This document shows, piece by piece, positions 15,832-22,704 of a DNA stretch of 64,000 nucleotides. The stretch covers positions 1 through 64,000 of the forward strand of contig JAFYYI010000066.1 of NCBI GenBank assembly GCA_017557665.1, written 5' to 3'. Numbering within the stretch: the stretch's first letter is position 1; every line of letters starts with the position of its first letter. Position numbers and translations under genes: made by a program. The stretch is from Muribaculaceae bacterium. Lineage in GTDB: Bacteria > Bacteroidota > Bacteroidia > Bacteroidales > Muribaculaceae. The notes beneath the pieces were generated by a model. That model saw only the letters and a list, made by a program, of their open reading frames with translations, ran no database searches and was not told the origin of the DNA.

Positions 15832-16808
15832 TGGGCAGTGAATTGTTGTATAGCATCAATCAAGGCGTCGTTTTCGGCCGGCGACTGGGTGGCAATACGG
15901 AAGTGGTGCGGCGTGAGGCTCGTGAAATTGGAGGCATCACGGATGAGGATACCATGTTCAAGAGCCAAATAATCCTTCAACTCGGCAGCTGTTGCTCGCT
16001 TGATTGTGCACAGGAAGAAATTGGTCTGTGTATCAAAAGCCTCGATGCCATCAATCTCGTTCAGCATGGTGCGCAGACGCTCGGTCTCGCCCAAATAGGA
16101 CGGCAGGTCTTTGATGGCGACTGCATCATGAGATACCAGCCACTTGCCAGCCTCGAGCGACAACGCATTGATGGCCCAGGGGCGGTATTGCTCCCGCAAG
16201 TGGCTGATGATGCGTGCCGATGCGGTGACATAACCCAACCGCAGCCCTGGCACCGCATAGCGTTTTGTCATCGAGTGCAAAAGGATAATGTCATCACGAC
16301 CGACCACGTCAGCAGGCGGCAGCAGAGGGGCCATCGTATAGTCCTCATAGGACTGATCAACAACGAGCAGGTGATGTCGTTTGGCAAGCGCCAACACATC
16401 CTCAACGGCCATCACATCACCCGTGGGATTGTTGGGGTTGCATAGCCAACACAGGGCACCGTCCTCGCGTTCTTGATAGCCGAAAACACGGCAGGCGTCC
16501 TCATATTCCCTGAACGTGGGTTGTATCACATGGCAACTGCCCTCGTGGCGATAGGCCTGTGCAATCAGGTAGATGGCATCTACTGCCCCACTGGTCACCA
16601 GCACCTCGTCGGGACTGATGCCACACTCGTGGGCAATCATCATTTCCAGCGACGCTGCCGAGGGTTCGGGATAAGAACGCACGACATCCATATGGGAGCA
16701 CAAATAGGTTTCTAAAGCACTCAAATCAGTTCCAGCATAGATGTTGGAGCTGAAGTTCATTTTGATATTCTTGTAACGATACAGGTCGTCGCCGTGTCCT
16801 TCAATCAT
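15828..16808 (-). CDS. cobD: CobD: threonine-phosphate decarboxylase (PLP-dependent)
   Basis: The 326-residue class I aminotransferase-fold protein has CNPNNPTG (about 143-150), a PLP-phosphate region, and the Schiff-base lysine in HSMTKRYAVPGLRLGY. It decarboxylates L-threonine phosphate to aminopropanol phosphate for the corrinoid side chain. The N-terminal HGDDLYRY is typical of the family. It overlaps cobQ by 8 nt and cbiB by 4 nt, so the operon is tightly coupled. The assignment over a histidinol-phosphate aminotransferase rests on the N-terminal motif and the context. Confidence 0.9.
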   Translation of the reverse strand: MIEGHGDDLYRYKNIKMNFSSNIYAGTDLSALETYLCSHMDVVRSYPEPSAASLEMMIAHECGISPDEVLVTSGAVDAIYLIAQAYRHEGSCHVIQPTFREYEDACRVFGYQEREDGALCWLCNPNNPTGDVMAVEDVLALAKRHHLLVVDQSYEDYTMAPLLPPADVVGRDDIILLHSMTKRYAVPGLRLGYVTASARIISHLREQYRPWAINALSLEAGKWLVSHDAVAIKDLPSYLGETERLRTMLNEIDGIEAFDTQTNFFLCTIKRATAAELKDYLALEHGILIRDASNFTSLTPHHFRIATQSPAENDALIDAIQQFTAQ

Positions 16809-18282
16809 GGTCTGTCAGGATTTGATAAATCTGTTCCATATCAACGTACTGGCGCACATGGGCAGCCAACTTGTCGTATTGTTCCTCCTTGAAAGCAGCG
16901 TAGTCAAACGGCTTGTTGCCTTCGGCAATCTTATCTTTGAAAGGCTCCAAGAGGAAGTTCACAAAGGGTGCATTGTCAAGAATGCCGTGGACATAAGTGC
17001 CCATGCACTTGCTGTCGACAATATAGCCGTCTTCGCGTCCGTCATCAAATTGCAGCAGTGGGGACGGCTTGGCATCGCCAACGGGTTGCGTTTCACCCTG
17101 ATGAATTTCGTAGCCCTGACCGTACTGGCAGGTGACTTGGCGCGTCTGCTTGTCGCCGTTCATCGTGGTGGTTGTGGGAAGCAGACCCAAGCCTGGCAAG
17201 CGCTCGATGTCACCCTCCACATGGTCGGGATCCAATACTTCCATGCCCATCATTTGGTAACCGCCACAGATGCCCAGCACTGCCGCGCCTTCGCGATGTG
17301 CCCTCACGATGGCCTGGGCACAACCGTTGCGCCGCAGTTCATACAAGTCGTGCAAGGTCGATTTTGTGCCTGGCAGAATGATGATGTCGGCCTTCTTGAT
17401 ATCTTCGGTATTGTTGGTGTAGAACAGGTGGACACGTGGGTCACGCTCCAGCGCGTCAAAGTCTGTGTAATTAGAAAGATGGCGCAACATCACGACGGCC
17501 ACATTGACCTTGCCGCGCTCGGCTTGCATCGACTTTTGTGCCAGCGCCACGCTGTCCTCTTCCTCGATGTATATGTCTTTATAGTAAGGGATAACGCCCA
17601 GCACGGGAACGCCGCAAATGCCCTCAAGCATCTTGCGCCCTTCGTCAAACAACCGCATGTCGCCACGGAACTTGTTGATGATGATTCCCTTGATGAGACG
17701 ACGGTCTTCAGGGGTCTGCAAGACGATGCTGCCATAGACCGAAGCAAACACGCCGCCACGGTCAATATCTCCCACGAGAATCACGTCGGCATGGGCATGA
17801 CGCGCCATAGGCAGATTCACCAGGTCGGTATCACGCAGGTTGATTTCCGAGATGCTGCCAGCACCTTCCATCACGATGGGATTGAAACGGGAAGCCAATC
17901 GGTCGAAAGCATCGCACACCTCACGGCGATAGTCGATGTCAGACGTCCCGCGGCGCCAGTAATCATAGGCATTCTTGTTGCCAATAGGTTTGCCGTGCAA
18001 GATGACCTGCGAAGTGTGGTCGCTTTGAGGCTTTAACAAGAGAGGATTCATGTCGGTGTGGCATAGAATGCCAGCGGCCTCGGCCTGAACGGCCTGAGCA
18101 CGACCGATTTCAAAACCTTCGGGTGTGGCATAGGAGTTCAATGCCATATTCTGGGCTTTGAACGGGGCCGGGCTATAACCGTCTTGCCTGAAGATACGAC
18201 AAAAGGCAGCGGCAACAATGCTCTTGCCCACATCACTGCCCGTCCCGGCAAACATCACTGGATGCAATCGCTTGTTATTCAT
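16801..18282 (-). CDS. cobQ: CobQ: cobyric acid synthase
   Basis: The 493-residue amidotransferase has an N-terminal ATPase domain (MFAGTGSDVGKS at 9-20, QNMALNSY at about 44-51, MEGAGSISEINLRD) and a C-terminal class I glutaminase domain. That domain carries the nucleophilic cysteine in LGICGGYQMMG (about 338-348) and a GTYVHGILD histidine. It amidates four side chains of adenosylcobyrinic diamide. Length and motifs are complete. It overlaps the adenosyltransferase gene by 4 nt upstream and cobD by 8 nt downstream. Confidence 0.94.
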   Translation of the reverse strand: MNNKRLHPVMFAGTGSDVGKSIVAAAFCRIFRQDGYSPAPFKAQNMALNSYATPEGFEIGRAQAVQAEAAGILCHTDMNPLLLKPQSDHTSQVILHGKPIGNKNAYDYWRRGTSDIDYRREVCDAFDRLASRFNPIVMEGAGSISEINLRDTDLVNLPMARHAHADVILVGDIDRGGVFASVYGSIVLQTPEDRRLIKGIIINKFRGDMRLFDEGRKMLEGICGVPVLGVIPYYKDIYIEEEDSVALAQKSMQAERGKVNVAVVMLRHLSNYTDFDALERDPRVHLFYTNNTEDIKKADIIILPGTKSTLHDLYELRRNGCAQAIVRAHREGAAVLGICGGYQMMGMEVLDPDHVEGDIERLPGLGLLPTTTTMNGDKQTRQVTCQYGQGYEIHQGETQPVGDAKPSPLLQFDDGREDGYIVDSKCMGTYVHGILDNAPFVNFLLEPFKDKIAEGNKPFDYAAFKEEQYDKLAAHVRQYVDMEQIYQILTDHD

Positions 18283-18785
18283 TCTTTCTCGTTGGCTAAG
18301 ACAAACAGATAGTCAGACAGGCGGTTCATCATCATCAGCACATCACCGTCAACAGGATGCTCACGATGCAGAGACCACAAGCGGCGTTCCACCGTGCGAA
18401 CCTGCGTGCGAGCCAAATGAATGAATGCGGCCAACTGCGACCCACCTCCAGGCACGACAAAGCCGCCCTGATAATCGGCATGGTCAATGGCCTGTTCCAA
18501 CCGAGCAGCAATCTCTGTAGCATGAAGTTCGCGTGGATTAACGCTGTCCTCGGGCGTGGCGATGTGACTCATGACCGTCATCAGTTCGCGCTGCACGGCG
18601 AGTATGAGTTCACGGTTAGCGGCATCATCATCGAGCATCGACCGTACGATGCCCAAATGGGAGTTCAGTTGGTCGATCTGCCCGTTGGCCTCAATGCGCG
18701 GGTCGTCTTTCGGGACCCTCACGCCGTCACGCAGACTGGTCATGCCCTCATCACCGGTTTTGGTATATATCTGCTTCATAGCCAT
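18279..18785 (-). CDS. pduO: PduO-type cob(I)yrinic acid a,c-diamide adenosyltransferase
   Basis: The 168-residue protein has the PduO-family N-terminus IYTKTGDEGMTSL (6-18) that binds ATP and the C-terminal RTQVRTVERRLW helix with the conserved arginines. It adds the upper adenosyl ligand to cobalt. In this operon the substrate is probably cob(I)yrinate diamide from CobB. The start codon at 18785 emerges directly from a repeat block (AACTAATGG). The alternative ATG two codons later is equally possible. The gene symbol refers to the structural family, not to propanediol metabolism. Confidence 0.9.
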   Translation of the reverse strand: MAMKQIYTKTGDEGMTSLRDGVRVPKDDPRIEANGQIDQLNSHLGIVRSMLDDDAANRELILAVQRELMTVMSHIATPEDSVNPRELHATEIAARLEQAIDHADYQGGFVVPGGGSQLAAFIHLARTQVRTVERRLWSLHREHPVDGDVLMMMNRLSDYLFVLANEKE

Positions 18786-18788
18786 TAG

Positions 18789-18847
18789 TTTCTAGTCCTT
18801 AGATTGCTGATGTAACTGTTAACTGTTCACTGTTAACTGTTCACTAA
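18789..18847 (-). repeat. Heptanucleotide array between cobB and the adenosyltransferase gene
   Basis: On the minus strand, five GTGAACA/GTTAACA-type units (18813-18847) begin inside the coding end of the upstream cobB fragment. After a short non-repeat stretch, two GACTAGA/AACTAAT-type units lead into the next start codon. The order, GTTAAC-type first and ACTA-type next to the following ATG, matches the cobS-cobC and cobU-cobT spacers. Confidence 0.8.
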
Positions 18848-19396
18848 ATACAGGTGTGTATAGCTTGCCAGCACGTTTTTGTAGCGGATGACTGGCGTCA
18901 TCACCGGCTCGCCCTTAGCATTAAACACCTGAGTCGCCGATTCTGGCGGCTCGCCCAGGAATTGCGTGTAGTGGAACTCGTGCCCACGGTATTCCTTGCC
19001 GTCGAGCGTGAAGCGGCGATAACCCAACGAGAGTTTGCGATCCTGCTTACGGGCAGTAATGCTATAAGGCAGCACACCACACATGGAAAAATCTCCCTCG
19101 TCGGTGATGATATTATTGCACAGGTACATCATGCCGCCACATTCGGCTATGATGCGTCCGCCACGCTCGGCATATTCCTTGATGGCTCGTCGTGTCGCCT
19201 CAGCTTTTACCAGTGCCTCAAGGTGTTTCTCGGGATAGCCTCCAGGCAGATAGAGCAGCGTAACATCGTCAAGGCAGGGAACATCACGCTCTGGGTCGAA
19301 GAATGAGACATTCTCCAACCGGTCGATATTCTCCTGATAGATAAAGGAGAACGACTCATCGTTGCGCGCAATTAAAGATCTAAGAGCCTTTGCCAT
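18833..19396 (-). CDS. cobB: CobB, C-terminal glutaminase part (separate frame)
   Basis: The 187-residue frame encodes the C-terminal half of cobyrinate a,c-diamide synthase: IARNDESFSFIYQENIDRL at about 9-27, LYLPGGYPEKH, the glutaminase cysteine in AECGGMMYL, and HEFHYTQF. It overlaps the N-terminal part by 25 nt in the -1 frame. Either the two are expressed as separate subunits, with translation restarting at ATG 19396, or one T has been lost from a short T-run just before the stop at 19372. The last codons (LVNS) and the TAA stop lie in GTGAACA/GTTAACA heptamers. Confidence 0.75.
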   Translation of the reverse strand: MAKALRSLIARNDESFSFIYQENIDRLENVSFFDPERDVPCLDDVTLLYLPGGYPEKHLEALVKAEATRRAIKEYAERGGRIIAECGGMMYLCNNIITDEGDFSMCGVLPYSITARKQDRKLSLGYRRFTLDGKEYRGHEFHYTQFLGEPPESATQVFNAKGEPVMTPVIRYKNVLASYTHLYLVNS

Positions 19397-20025
19397 TGCA
19401 CATTACTTTCCAACAGTTCAACCAAGATATTGCTTTCGGCTTTCTCGCTGAAGTCCAACCCCAGGTAACGTGAGCCTTGCTCAAGTTCAGCCTTCTTGGG
19501 CAGAAAACCATAACACTCCACGTCCAGGTCGTCACACACCTGCTGCAGCATGGCAAAATGCCTTGCCGAGCCCACGCGGTTGAAAATCACGCCACTGATG
19601 CGCACGTCCTTGCGGAAGTTGACGAAACCCGAAATGAGCGCCGCCATCGAGTAAGCCGCCGACTTGGCATCCACTACCAGCACCACAGGCAGGTCGAGCA
19701 CACGGGCGATTTCGGCAGACGATCCTTTGTCGCGGTCATAGCCGTCAAACAGGCCCATCATGCCCTCGACAACGCACACATCAGCATCCTTGCCATAGCG
19801 GTCAAACAGTTCCTGCACATGTTCAGGCGTGGCCATGAAAGTATCCAAATTGATACTGGCCCGGCCACACACCGCAGTATGAAACTTGGTATCAATATAA
19901 TCAGGCCCGCACTTAAATGGCTGAACCCGATACCCTTTGCGGGTAAACAACGCCATCAGCCCCCGAGCAATCGTTGTCTTGCCCGAGCCACTATTCGGCG
20001 CCGCTATCAAAAATCCACGTCCCAT
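19372..20025 (-). CDS. cobB: CobB, N-terminal ATPase part (separate frame)
   Basis: The 217-residue frame carries the dethiobiotin-synthetase-like ATPase domain of cobyrinate a,c-diamide synthase: FLIAAPNSGSGKTT at 5-18, KCGPDYIDTKFH (about 37-48), VEGMMGLFDG, and GVIFNRVGS. The start at 20025 is chosen because TAAATTTG at 20034-20041 (minus) is a promoter 9 nt upstream. The longer frame from 20157 reads through that promoter. It ends QRLLDL then stop, exactly at the boundary between the ATPase and glutaminase domains. An intact family member would be one chain of about 400 residues or more. Confidence 0.78.
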   Translation of the reverse strand: MGRGFLIAAPNSGSGKTTIARGLMALFTRKGYRVQPFKCGPDYIDTKFHTAVCGRASINLDTFMATPEHVQELFDRYGKDADVCVVEGMMGLFDGYDRDKGSSAEIARVLDLPVVLVVDAKSAAYSMAALISGFVNFRKDVRISGVIFNRVGSARHFAMLQQVCDDLDVECYGFLPKKAELEQGSRYLGLDFSEKAESNILVELLESNVQWQRLLDL

Positions 20026-20033
20026 ACAACCTG

Positions 20034-20041
20034 CAAATTTA
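20034..20041 (-). promoter_or_regulatory. -7 element of the cobB-cbiB operon
   Basis: TAAATTTG on the minus strand, with only 8 nt between it and the ATG at 20025. No cobalamin-riboswitch motif is seen upstream to 20260. Confidence 0.6.
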
Positions 20042-20197
20042 CAAAAAAAATACCGAAAACCTATCGTTTTGACGTCTTTAATTCCTCTTGAAAAACTGCA
20101 AGTTTTTGAAGGATACAACGTACCCCCCTTTTGTGGAATAACAGGGATCTTCAACAATTATTAAATGATGTCCATCACTAATAGGTATCATAACAAA

Positions 20198-20253
20198 AAT
20201 CGGTTGGCTTACCTTTGCGGTAAGCCAACCGATTATGCCTTGAAAAGACGGGA
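20198..20253 (-). repeat. Hairpin repeat element, copy 3 (inverted orientation)
   Basis: Perfect 16-bp arms at 20198-20213 and 20219-20234 (AATCGGTTGGCTTACC and its complement) enclose TTTGC. Read on the minus strand the copy starts CGTCTTTTCAAGG at 20250-20238 and ends TTATGATAC, like copies 1 and 2, but the 5-nt loop is in the opposite orientation. It begins about 10 nt after the stop of the membrane-protein gene at 20261 and is followed by TTTTTG, so it can terminate that transcript. Confidence 0.78.
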
Positions 20254-20260
20254 AAATGCG

Positions 20261-20920
20261 TCAACCGAAGCAAGCAAAAACCAAATACATCAACGGCCAG
20301 GCTTTCTTTAAATCCCTTCCTGTCAAATTGTATATTAGGCCAAAGAATATGGCTAAAGCAAAGGCGATGAGTGCAATGTAAACATTACCTTTTGTAATAT
20401 AGTGGCCCAGACCCCATGTGAGTCCTAATACCAGTCCTCCCCATGGGAACATATTTCGTTTGCCTGAAAAGACCGTGATTGCCTGTTGAGACAGACTGAT
20501 GATTAAGCCACTCAATAGCATTTCAAGAAGGTAATAGACATACTGTAAGGTAAAAAATGTCGAAGATGCAGCTTTGAAAGTCTTAACAAAGCCAGGTCCC
20601 CCATTGATAATCGACAATACCGCAGCAAATATCACAGGCAGTACAACACCAAGAATCAGCTGCCACCTGGAAGGTGTGGAATGTGGCTCAAATACATTGA
20701 ATGAACAATGTCTTTTGCTAAGCAAAATTACTAAAATGGACACTATCAGCCACACTGGAATTATGATTTGCCAATGTTGAATCAGTTGACTAACGCTAAA
20801 TTGTGCTATATCTATCCCATTGATATGCTGCTCTATATGCATCAACACAAATTCTGCACACAAACCCAGAAAAGCCAATAGAGCTAACAAAATAAAACCT
20901 ATGTTCTTTTTGAATTGCAT
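20261..20920 (-). CDS. Polytopic membrane protein, possibly a degenerate CPBP-type protease
   Basis: The 219-residue product has about seven hydrophobic segments and no signal peptide cleavage site. The C-terminal half (LGLTWGLGHYITKGN, then FGLIYNLTGRDLKKAWPLMYL) resembles the CPBP/Abi intramembrane protease layout, with the histidine and asparagine positions in place. The usual glutamate pair is missing: the matching segment reads ISLSQQAITVF, so catalytic activity is doubtful. TACCTTTG at 20957-20964 (minus) is its promoter. A hairpin repeat follows its stop. Function unknown. Confidence 0.6.
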   Translation of the reverse strand: MQFKKNIGFILLALLAFLGLCAEFVLMHIEQHINGIDIAQFSVSQLIQHWQIIIPVWLIVSILVILLSKRHCSFNVFEPHSTPSRWQLILGVVLPVIFAAVLSIINGGPGFVKTFKAASSTFFTLQYVYYLLEMLLSGLIISLSQQAITVFSGKRNMFPWGGLVLGLTWGLGHYITKGNVYIALIAFALAIFFGLIYNLTGRDLKKAWPLMYLVFACFG

Positions 20921-21062
20921 AATCGTTTTCGTACTAGAATTGACACTTAACAGTTACAAAGGTAAGCATTCTTTCGCTACCAACGCTTTCTTTTCGTTTG
21001 TTTATTGTTTATGAGGCGCGGGTACTTTTTCTGCCTTTTATAATTTTGGTATAAGTTGTTCA

Positions 21063-21086
21063 ACCGAGTATGCCTTGAAAAGACGC
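21063..21086 (-). repeat. Hairpin repeat element, copy 4 (half element)
   Basis: On the minus strand the segment reads CGTCTTTTCAAGGCATA then CTCGGTTG, matching the left half of copies 1-3. The second arm is lost. It lies about 15 nt after the stop of the gene at 21102, the same placement as the other copies. Confidence 0.6.
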
Positions 21087-21101
21087 TGCGATAATTGGAA
21101 T

Positions 21102-21626
21102 CTATTGTTTTATCAGGTCTTTGACTGTCTGCCAAAAATCCGTATCAATTATCGTAATTTTCTCACCACTTAGTGTAAAAGCATCAATGTAGTTATGATT
21201 GTCATGCTTCAGAGATTCTACGGTACAGTCTGTGTCGTACAACCTCGTTTCGATGGCAGAGGCATGATCCCTTATCTCATCGAAATGATCATCAATGTAA
21301 GCATCCGACATTGCAAGGCAAATAAACTTTATTGACTGCAAATATTGCTCACTGAAATCGTTACGCCAACCAGAAGGGATGTAACAGCCCTCTACTATAA
21401 GGTTCTGCCGATTCTCTATTGCCGTCTTCACCATTTCACGGACAATAGGCCAAAGTTCTTCAGTGAGGGCGTCATCATCTTCAGGTGTAAGATTAGTTTT
21501 GCCGCTTCGAATCATGCCCATTTTCAAATGATCTATAGACAGATATGGATACTTGTATTTTTCAAGCATCTGCTGGGCCAATAGCGTTTTACCCGTATGT
21601 GATGCACCTGTTATCAGTATAACCAT
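21102..21626 (-). CDS. P-loop kinase-like protein (AAA/zeta-toxin-like fold)
   Basis: The 174-residue protein has a Walker A motif GASHTGKT at 7-14 and an LSIDHLKMGMIR substrate-binding-like segment (about 30-41). It also has IVEGCYIPSGW (about 77-87), in the position where small-molecule kinases of this fold bind substrate. The size matches small nucleotide or metabolite kinases (AAA_33, zeta-toxin-like). The substrate is not evident. It ends 10 nt after the start of the Vat-like acetyltransferase gene's 3' region and runs in the same direction, so the two may share a transcript. Confidence 0.65.
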   Translation of the reverse strand: MVILITGASHTGKTLLAQQMLEKYKYPYLSIDHLKMGMIRSGKTNLTPEDDDALTEELWPIVREMVKTAIENRQNLIVEGCYIPSGWRNDFSEQYLQSIKFICLAMSDAYIDDHFDEIRDHASAIETRLYDTDCTVESLKHDNHNYIDAFTLSGEKITIIDTDFWQTVKDLIKQ

Positions 21627-21636
21627 GGATGAAAAA

Positions 21637-22293
21637 CTATTGATTAATCTTCCTTATTAACGACAAATCACCACTTGACAAGGCGTCAAAATTCGCCTCA
21701 ATCTTCTCGATGTCCCAATCCCACCATTTCAACTGCTGCAGATAGGCGATGAACTCGTCGTCAAAACGCATCCTGACCACCCTGCAAGGGTTGCCAACGG
21801 CTATAGCATATGAGGGAATATCTGAGGCCACCACCGAATTGGCACCGATTATGGCTCCGTCACCAATATGAACCCCTGGCATGATGGTAACATTCTGCCC
21901 TATCCAAACGTCATTGCCCACAACGGTATCACCCTTCAACGGCAATTCATCTTTTACTGGAGCAATGGCACTGCCCCAGTCCCCGCCAATGACGTAAAAC
22001 GGATAAGTTGTAACACCGTTCATCCTGTGATTGGCACCATTCATGACAAACTCCACACCCTTGGCAATAGCGCAAAATTTGCCAATAATCAGCCGGTCAC
22101 CAATGAAGTCATAGAAATGAGTGACATGTTTCTCGAATTGGTCAGCACCATCCACATCATCATAATAAGTGTAGTCACCGATGATGATACGCGGATTCTT
22201 CACCACGTTCTTGATGAAGCACAGGCTTGGGATGTTGGGATTGGGAAAAGCCTCATTAGGATTGGGTCTGTTTTTTATTTCCATATATTCCAT
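21637..22293 (-). CDS. Vat-type xenobiotic O-acetyltransferase (left-handed beta-helix)
   Basis: The roughly 218-residue protein matches the streptogramin A acetyltransferase (Vat/XAT) pattern throughout: SLCFIKNVV, GDYTYYDD, GKFCAIAKGVEFVMNGANHRMNG with the catalytic-type histidine, KGDTVVGNDVWIGQNVTIMPG and WWDWDIEKI. Hexapeptide repeats form the beta-helix. Vat enzymes acetylate virginiamycin M-type antibiotics. Close relatives in gut Bacteroidales are chromosomal and may have other substrates. I prefer the ATG at 22293 (or 22284). The longer frame from 22323 begins inside the dispersed element at 22307-22360. Transcription comes from the operator-like promoter at 22391-22439. Confidence 0.82.
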   Translation of the reverse strand: MEYMEIKNRPNPNEAFPNPNIPSLCFIKNVVKNPRIIIGDYTYYDDVDGADQFEKHVTHFYDFIGDRLIIGKFCAIAKGVEFVMNGANHRMNGVTTYPFYVIGGDWGSAIAPVKDELPLKGDTVVGNDVWIGQNVTIMPGVHIGDGAIIGANSVVASDIPSYAIAVGNPCRVVRMRFDDEFIAYLQQLKWWDWDIEKIEANFDALSSGDLSLIRKINQ

Positions 22294-22306
22294 CTCATGG
22301 CATTTA

Positions 22307-22360
22307 GGGCTTCGCCTCAGCATAGCTCAAGTAAACTTGGCTTTGCCTTTGGCTTGCACC
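22307..22360 (-). repeat. Dispersed inverted element in the Vat-like gene leader
   Basis: Ends GGGCTTCGCCTCAG and TTGGCTTGCAC (plus strand) match the ends of the element at 3254-3312. The inner hairpin is different (AGCTCAAG, TAAA, CTTGGCT). It lies in the 5' leader of the acetyltransferase mRNA, so it may form a leader hairpin. Together with the promoter at 22391 it fills most of the 380-nt gap. The rest, 22440-22665, holds no gene I can support. Confidence 0.5.
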
Positions 22361-22390
22361 TAAATTCCGATTTATCTTTCTTTCATTGCT

Positions 22391-22439
22391 GCAAAGATAG
22401 CGAATTTACTCCGCTAAACACTCATTTTCTTTTAGATTT
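22391..22439 (-). promoter_or_regulatory. Promoter with operator-like inverted repeat (second copy)
   Basis: On the minus strand: AAATCTAAAAGAAAATGA, GTGTTTAGCG, spacer, CGCTATCTTTGCAG. TAGCG and CGCTA arms (22398-22402 and 22412-22416) overlap the -7 box TATCTTTG (22392-22399). The upstream half is nearly identical to 1434-1460. Confidence 0.6.
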
Positions 22440-22665
22440 GGATAAATCGTTCCCACTCGGCAATGCGCATGCAAGCATGGCACTATGCGACAAGATACTA
22501 TCTATAGGTGCTGGCGGATTAGTGTTGGAGCAGTTGGTTCCCCTTGATAAACAACTGGATTTTGGGATACAATGAACCCCAGGCGTGCCCCATCGGGCAG
22601 TGACATTTTATCGTCTGTGAATTAAAGAAGATGGTTATTTTATGTGCTTGATTGCAGAAAAAATG

Positions 22666-22673
22666 TAACTTTG
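22666..22673 (+). promoter_or_regulatory. -7 element of the C10 peptidase gene
   Basis: TAACTTTG, about 31 nt before the ATG at 22705. Confidence 0.55.
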
Positions 22674-22704
22674 CGCTGCTAAACACAATTAACTCAGTAA
22701 GCGT

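Noticed and set aside
16807..18036. 409-codon open frame on the plus strand
   Set aside because: Antisense to cobQ. A by-product of high-GC codon third positions.
19372..19396. Canonical programmed -1 frameshift in cobB
   Set aside because: The site CTT TAA does not fit an X XXY YYZ slippery heptamer and no downstream stimulator was seen. Split genes or a base loss are more likely.
21868..22575. 235-codon open frame on the plus strand
   Set aside because: Most of it is antisense to the Vat-like gene. The last 40 codons beyond 22440 look more protein-like, but no start, promoter or family could be supported.
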